In this document: positions 20,101 to 23,128 of the stretch, one piece after another
How positions within the stretch are numbered: the stretch's first letter is position 1
Layout of the letters: every line of letters starts with the position of its first letter
Assembly: GCA_910578765.1 (NCBI GenBank)
Contig: CAJTRW010000029.1
Coordinates: forward strand, 1 to 23,128
Reading direction: 5' to 3'
DNA length: 23,128 nucleotides
Source of the DNA: an uncultured Christensenella sp.
GTDB lineage: Bacteria; Bacillota; Clostridia; Christensenellales; Borkfalkiaceae
The notes under the pieces: generated by a model
What the model saw: only the letters and a program-made list of their open reading frames with translations
Database searches by the model: none
Told to the model about the DNA's origin: nothing
Made by a program: the position numbers and the translations under genes

Positions 20101-20311
20101 GCCTATTGCTATTGCGCCTAAGGGCTGTCCGCTTCAAATAAAAAAGGTCGGCGCCGAAGATAAAATAAAAAAGCACTTACAGGAGCTTGGCGTTATAGAG
20201 GGGGGAGACATTACAATTGTTTCTTCCTCGGGCGGCAACGTAATAGTTATAGTAAAGGAAGGCAGGCTTTGTCTGGACAGAAGTCTTGCGGGTAAAATTC
20301 TGGTGGCGTAA
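20099..20311 (+). CDS. feoA: FeoA domain protein (first copy)
   Basis: The 70-aa SH3-like beta-barrel protein is of the FeoA family: a cytosolic partner of FeoB thought to modulate its G domain or channel. It shows MPIAIAPKGCPLQIKKVGAE, LQELGVIEGGDITIVSSSGGNVIVIVKEGRLCLDRSLAGKILV. The 'LxxLGxxxGxxIxVVxxxxG' core and C-terminal 'LDRSLAxKI' are typical. GAGG at spacing 9 precedes the ATG. It is followed after 61 nt by a second, different feoA, an arrangement frequent in Clostridia. Confidence 0.93.
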   Translation: MPIAIAPKGCPLQIKKVGAEDKIKKHLQELGVIEGGDITIVSSSGGNVIVIVKEGRLCLDRSLAGKILVA

Positions 20312-20372
20312 GCCGCTGAATTTTTTGTCAAAAAACTTAACCACGGTAAACTTTTGTATTTAAGGAGCAAAC

Positions 20373-20603
20373 ATGAAAAAGCCGTTAAGTGATTTTAAAA
20401 TAGGCGAAAAGGGCAAAATCACGTCGGTCGCGGGCGAGGGCAGGATACGCCGCAGACTTTTCGATATGGGCGTGACGCCCGGCGCGGAAGTCGTTATGCG
20501 TAAGAAAGCGCCCCTCGGCGACCCGATAGAAGTTACTTTGCGCGGGTACGAGCTTACTTTGAGAAAGACCGAAGCCGCGTGCGTGGAGGCGGAGCTGTTA
20601 TGA
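20373..20603 (+). CDS. feoA: FeoA domain protein (second copy)
   Basis: The 76-aa FeoA-type SH3-like protein has PLSDFKIGEKGKITSVAGEG, RRRLFDMGVTPGAEVVMRKK, APLGDPIEVTLRGYELTLRK. The RRRLxDMGVTPG core and the ProLGDPxEVxLRGYxLxLRKxEA segment are the classic feoA form. It differs clearly from the first copy. It has its own AAGGAG site. Its stop overlaps the feoB start (ATGA), so the two are translationally coupled and probably act together. Confidence 0.95.
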   Translation: MKKPLSDFKIGEKGKITSVAGEGRIRRRLFDMGVTPGAEVVMRKKAPLGDPIEVTLRGYELTLRKTEAACVEAELL

Positions 20604-22909
20604 GAACTTTCGCTTTGGCGGGAAATCCCAACTGCGGTAAAACAACCTTATTCAACGCGCTTACGGGTTCCACGGCGCACGTCGGCAACTGGCCCGGGGT
20701 CACGGTCGATAAAAAGGACGGCGTCTATAAGGGCGACGGCGAAAACGTAAAAATCGTCGACCTGCCCGGTATATATTCGCTTTCGCCGTATACTCCGGAG
20801 GAAGTTATTTCGCGCAATTACATTCTCGAAGAAAAGCCCGACGGCATTATAAATATTGTCGACGCGACTAATCTGGAAAGAAATTTATATCTCACGACGC
20901 AGCTGCTCGAAACGGACGTGCCGGTCATAATCGCGCTGAACATGATGGACGAGGTGGAAAAATCGGGCGACAAAATCGACGCGAAGGCGCTTGAAAAGGC
21001 GCTCGGCGTGCCCGTGGTGGAAATTTCCGCGCTTAAAAATTCAGGCATAAAACAGCTGATGTCCAAAGCGACGGCTATGCCGCGGGAGCGGAAAGGCGGC
21101 TCGGTTTTAAGCGGCGCGTTGCAAAAACAGATTGAAACCGCCTGCGCCTATTACGAAGCGGAGGAGGTTGCCTCGCCGCTTTTCCACGCGGTCAAGCTTT
21201 TGGAAAACGACGAAATAGAGCTTACGCGTAAGGGCGCGTCCGAGGCGAGGGATAAAGCCTGCGGCGGCGAGGATCTGGAAGCGGTTATTGCGGACGAGAG
21301 ATACAAATACATATCCGCAAACCTTTCTGCGGTAAAAGTTAAGTCGCATAAAGAATTTTTAACCAAATCCGATAAAATAGACCGCGTTCTGACGCATAGG
21401 GTATGGGCAATCCCCATATTTATAGTTATACTGTTTTTCGTGTTCCATTTTACTTTTTCGGAAAATCTGTTCTTTTTGAACGGCTTTACCGAAAGTCAGC
21501 ACTGGATGCCCACTCTCGAAGAGTTGGGGCTTTGCAACGCGGAAGGCGAGCCGAAAAATTTCGGCGTGGAAATTGCCGCAATTTTTTATGACGGTACTTT
21601 ATACTCTCCCGGGGTAATGCTGACAAACTTTTTAAACCTGTTCCTCGACCATATTTCCGACGGAATAATAACGCTTATGGAAAGGGGCGGCGCGGCGGAG
21701 TGGTCAACGGGACTTGTCGGCGACGGAATTCTGGGCGGCATCTTCGCGGTGCTCGGCTTCCTGCCGCAGATACTGACGCTGTTCATGTTCTTCTCTGTTT
21801 TGGAAGACAGCGGTTATATGGCGCGTATAGCTTTCGTTTTAGACAGAATTTTCAGAAGATTCGGTCTTTCGGGCAGGGCTTTTATGCCCATGATAATGGG
21901 CTTCGGCTGTTCGCTTCCCGCAATGATAAACACGCGTACGCTTGCGGACGATAAGGAGAGGACGGCGACGATAAGGGTAATTCCCTTCTTCTCGTGCGGG
22001 GCAAAGCTGCCCATACTTACGGCTATTGCCGGCGGTATAGTATCGTTCTTCGGCGTAAGCAATGCCGACGTAATAACATACGGAATGTATCTTTTGGGTA
22101 TCTGTACGGCGATACTGTGCGTACTTTTGATGAGAAACACGACGCTGAAAGGCGAAACGCCGCCGTTTATTATGGAGCTGCCCGCATATCATGCGCCGGG
22201 ATTTAAAAATCTTATGCTTCACTTATGGGATAAAACCAAGCATTTCGTCAAGAAGGCTTTTACCATAATTTTTGCGTCGACGGTTATTATCTGGCTTTTC
22301 TCGCACCTCAACTGGACGTGGCATTATCTGCCCGACGATAAAATGAACGAGTCTATGCTTGCCTCTTTGGGCATGTTTATACAGCCCGTGTTCACGCCGC
22401 TCGGCTTCGGCTCCCAGCTGGGTAGCTTCGGATGGGTGTTTGCGGTTGCGGCGCTTACCGGGCTTGTTGCAAAGGAAAACGTTATTGCAACCTTCGGCAC
22501 GCTTGCCGCATGCCTTATCGGCATGAACGTAATCGGCGGCGACGCAGGGGAATTCCTTGCCGACGAGGAGGGCATATCCTCAGCAGTGGCTATGATAAAG
22601 GCAACGGGCATATCCATACCCGCGCTGATAGCGTTTATTGCTTTCAATATGACTACGATACCGTGTTTTGCCGCCTGCGCTACGGCAAAGGCGGAGCTTC
22701 CCAAAGGCAAATTCAAATGGACGCTTTTGTTCTGGCTTGCCGCAAGCTATGCCGTGTCCGCCTTCATATATACGGTAGGCAGTTGGTGGTGGCCGCTTGC
22801 AATTTGGGTTGCCGTCGCGGCGGTAATAGTAACGTTTATTGTATTGAGAAACATAGGCAAGTTCGATATTATGAAAATTTTCAAACGCATAAAGCGGAAG
22901 GAGAAGTAA
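20600..22909 (+). CDS. feoB: Ferrous iron transporter FeoB
   Basis: The 769-aa inner-membrane Fe2+ importer has an N-terminal GTPase domain: G1 GNPNCGKT (8-15), G3 DLPG (54-57) and G4 NMMD (114-117), followed by a helical GDI-like region. The membrane half carries two Gate motifs, including GFGCSLPAMINTR, and the second-half counterpart around TTIPCFAACATAKAE. A frame extension to 20579 is discarded because ATG 20600 overlaps the feoA stop in the usual ATGA manner. The gene ends one base before the Cys-rich partner. Regulation is probably iron-responsive. Confidence 0.97.
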   Translation: MRTFALAGNPNCGKTTLFNALTGSTAHVGNWPGVTVDKKDGVYKGDGENVKIVDLPGIYSLSPYTPEEVISRNYILEEKPDGIINIVDATNLERNLYLTTQLLETDVPVIIALNMMDEVEKSGDKIDAKALEKALGVPVVEISALKNSGIKQLMSKATAMPRERKGGSVLSGALQKQIETACAYYEAEEVASPLFHAVKLLENDEIELTRKGASEARDKACGGEDLEAVIADERYKYISANLSAVKVKSHKEFLTKSDKIDRVLTHRVWAIPIFIVILFFVFHFTFSENLFFLNGFTESQHWMPTLEELGLCNAEGEPKNFGVEIAAIFYDGTLYSPGVMLTNFLNLFLDHISDGIITLMERGGAAEWSTGLVGDGILGGIFAVLGFLPQILTLFMFFSVLEDSGYMARIAFVLDRIFRRFGLSGRAFMPMIMGFGCSLPAMINTRTLADDKERTATIRVIPFFSCGAKLPILTAIAGGIVSFFGVSNADVITYGMYLLGICTAILCVLLMRNTTLKGETPPFIMELPAYHAPGFKNLMLHLWDKTKHFVKKAFTIIFASTVIIWLFSHLNWTWHYLPDDKMNESMLASLGMFIQPVFTPLGFGSQLGSFGWVFAVAALTGLVAKENVIATFGTLAACLIGMNVIGGDAGEFLADEEGISSAVAMIKATGISIPALIAFIAFNMTTIPCFAACATAKAELPKGKFKWTLLFWLAASYAVSAFIYTVGSWWWPLAIWVAVAAVIVTFIVLRNIGKFDIMKIFKRIKRKEK

Positions 22910-23080
22910 ATGGGCGCTGTGGAAATTGCCGTAATAGTAATTGTGGCTGTAGCCTTTGCCGGCGTTGCAGGCTGGCTTATTTACAGGAAGGTCAAGCACA
23001 AGGGCGGTTGCGCGGGCTGTGACTGCGGTTGCGGAGGCGGCGCAAGCTGTCCTCACTGCAAAAACGCCGATAAAAAATAA
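22910..23080 (+). CDS. FeoB-associated Cys-rich membrane protein (56 aa)
   Basis: The start lies immediately after the feoB stop, with GGAAGGAGAAG inside feoB as ribosome binding site. There is one N-terminal membrane helix (EIAVIVIVAVAFAGVAGWLI), a basic stretch (YRKVKHK), then a tail GGCAGCDCGCGGGASCPHC with six cysteines and one histidine. The family of such short proteins is regularly found 3' of feoB and thought to assist Fe2+ handling, perhaps as a metal relay, although direct evidence is limited. It ends the operon within this window. Confidence 0.9.
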   Translation: MGAVEIAVIVIVAVAFAGVAGWLIYRKVKHKGGCAGCDCGCGGGASCPHCKNADKK

Positions 23081-23114
23081 ATACACTCCGGTTTTTAATA
23101 CGTTTTCCGCCGCC

Positions 23115-23128
23115 GCGCCATATGGCGC
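23115..23128. other. Palindrome at window edge
   Basis: GCGCCATATGGCGC is a perfect 14-bp palindrome ending exactly at the window boundary, about 35 bp after the last stop codon. It may be the start of a larger hairpin or terminator, but the sequence stops here. Confidence 0.4.

Overview
The window looks like chromosomal DNA of a low- to mid-GC Clostridia-type Firmicute (Bacillota), most likely an uncultured gut-type lineage. The reasons are the gene order rpsB-tsf // pyrH-frr-uppS-cdsA-dxr-rseP, a ruvX-DUF1292 pair, an RsfA-like Myb regulator, a ThiT thiamine transporter under a TPP riboswitch, AGGAGG-type ribosome binding sites, and near-consensus sigma-A promoters, often with 17-bp spacing. 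The assignment rests on gene content and order, not on a database match.

Layout. (1) 1-4704, mostly minus strand: a K+-type membrane pyrophosphatase (hppA), a 1.46-kb region without an intact gene, and an unknown 308-aa protein. The gene-free region holds three decayed copies of a WLRS...VRPA variable (C-type-lectin-like) C-terminal domain, dispersed repeats and strong hairpins. A structured 80-bp element occurs at both ends of this block. (2) 4783-6460, plus strand: an RsfA-like DNA-binding protein, a 59-aa membrane-anchored protein, ruvX and a DUF1292 protein. (3) 6765-8723: rpsB with a long acidic/basic tail, and tsf. (4) 8777-10127: an accessory island of three small XRE repressors, a tandem 41-bp repeat and a 69-aa unknown protein, lying between tsf and pyrH. 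(5) 10291-15489: pyrH, frr, uppS, cdsA, dxr and rseP, serving nucleotide supply, ribosome recycling, isoprenoid and phospholipid synthesis, and intramembrane proteolysis. (6) 15578-18651: an SDR dehydrogenase whose frame runs through its own terminator, a thiamine transporter with a TPP riboswitch, and a YfbR-type HD phosphohydrolase. (7) 18740-19995: two more XRE repressors with palindromic operators, one divergent from a SLOG-like protein. (8) 20099-23080: a ferrous iron uptake operon feoA-feoA-feoB plus a Cys-rich FeoB-associated protein.

The housekeeping operons look ordinary. The accessory content is more interesting: five small XRE repressors, all on the minus strand. Two of them share an intergenic region with a divergent plus-strand gene driven by a perfect TTGACA-17-TATAAT promoter carrying palindromes, and a third faces a similar promoter that has no gene. 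Other notable points are the WLRS/VRPA cassettes, two apparently leaderless genes placed just after terminators (ruvX, dxr), and GGTTAA half-sites around the feo promoter. I see no rRNA, tRNA, CRISPR array or intact transposase.
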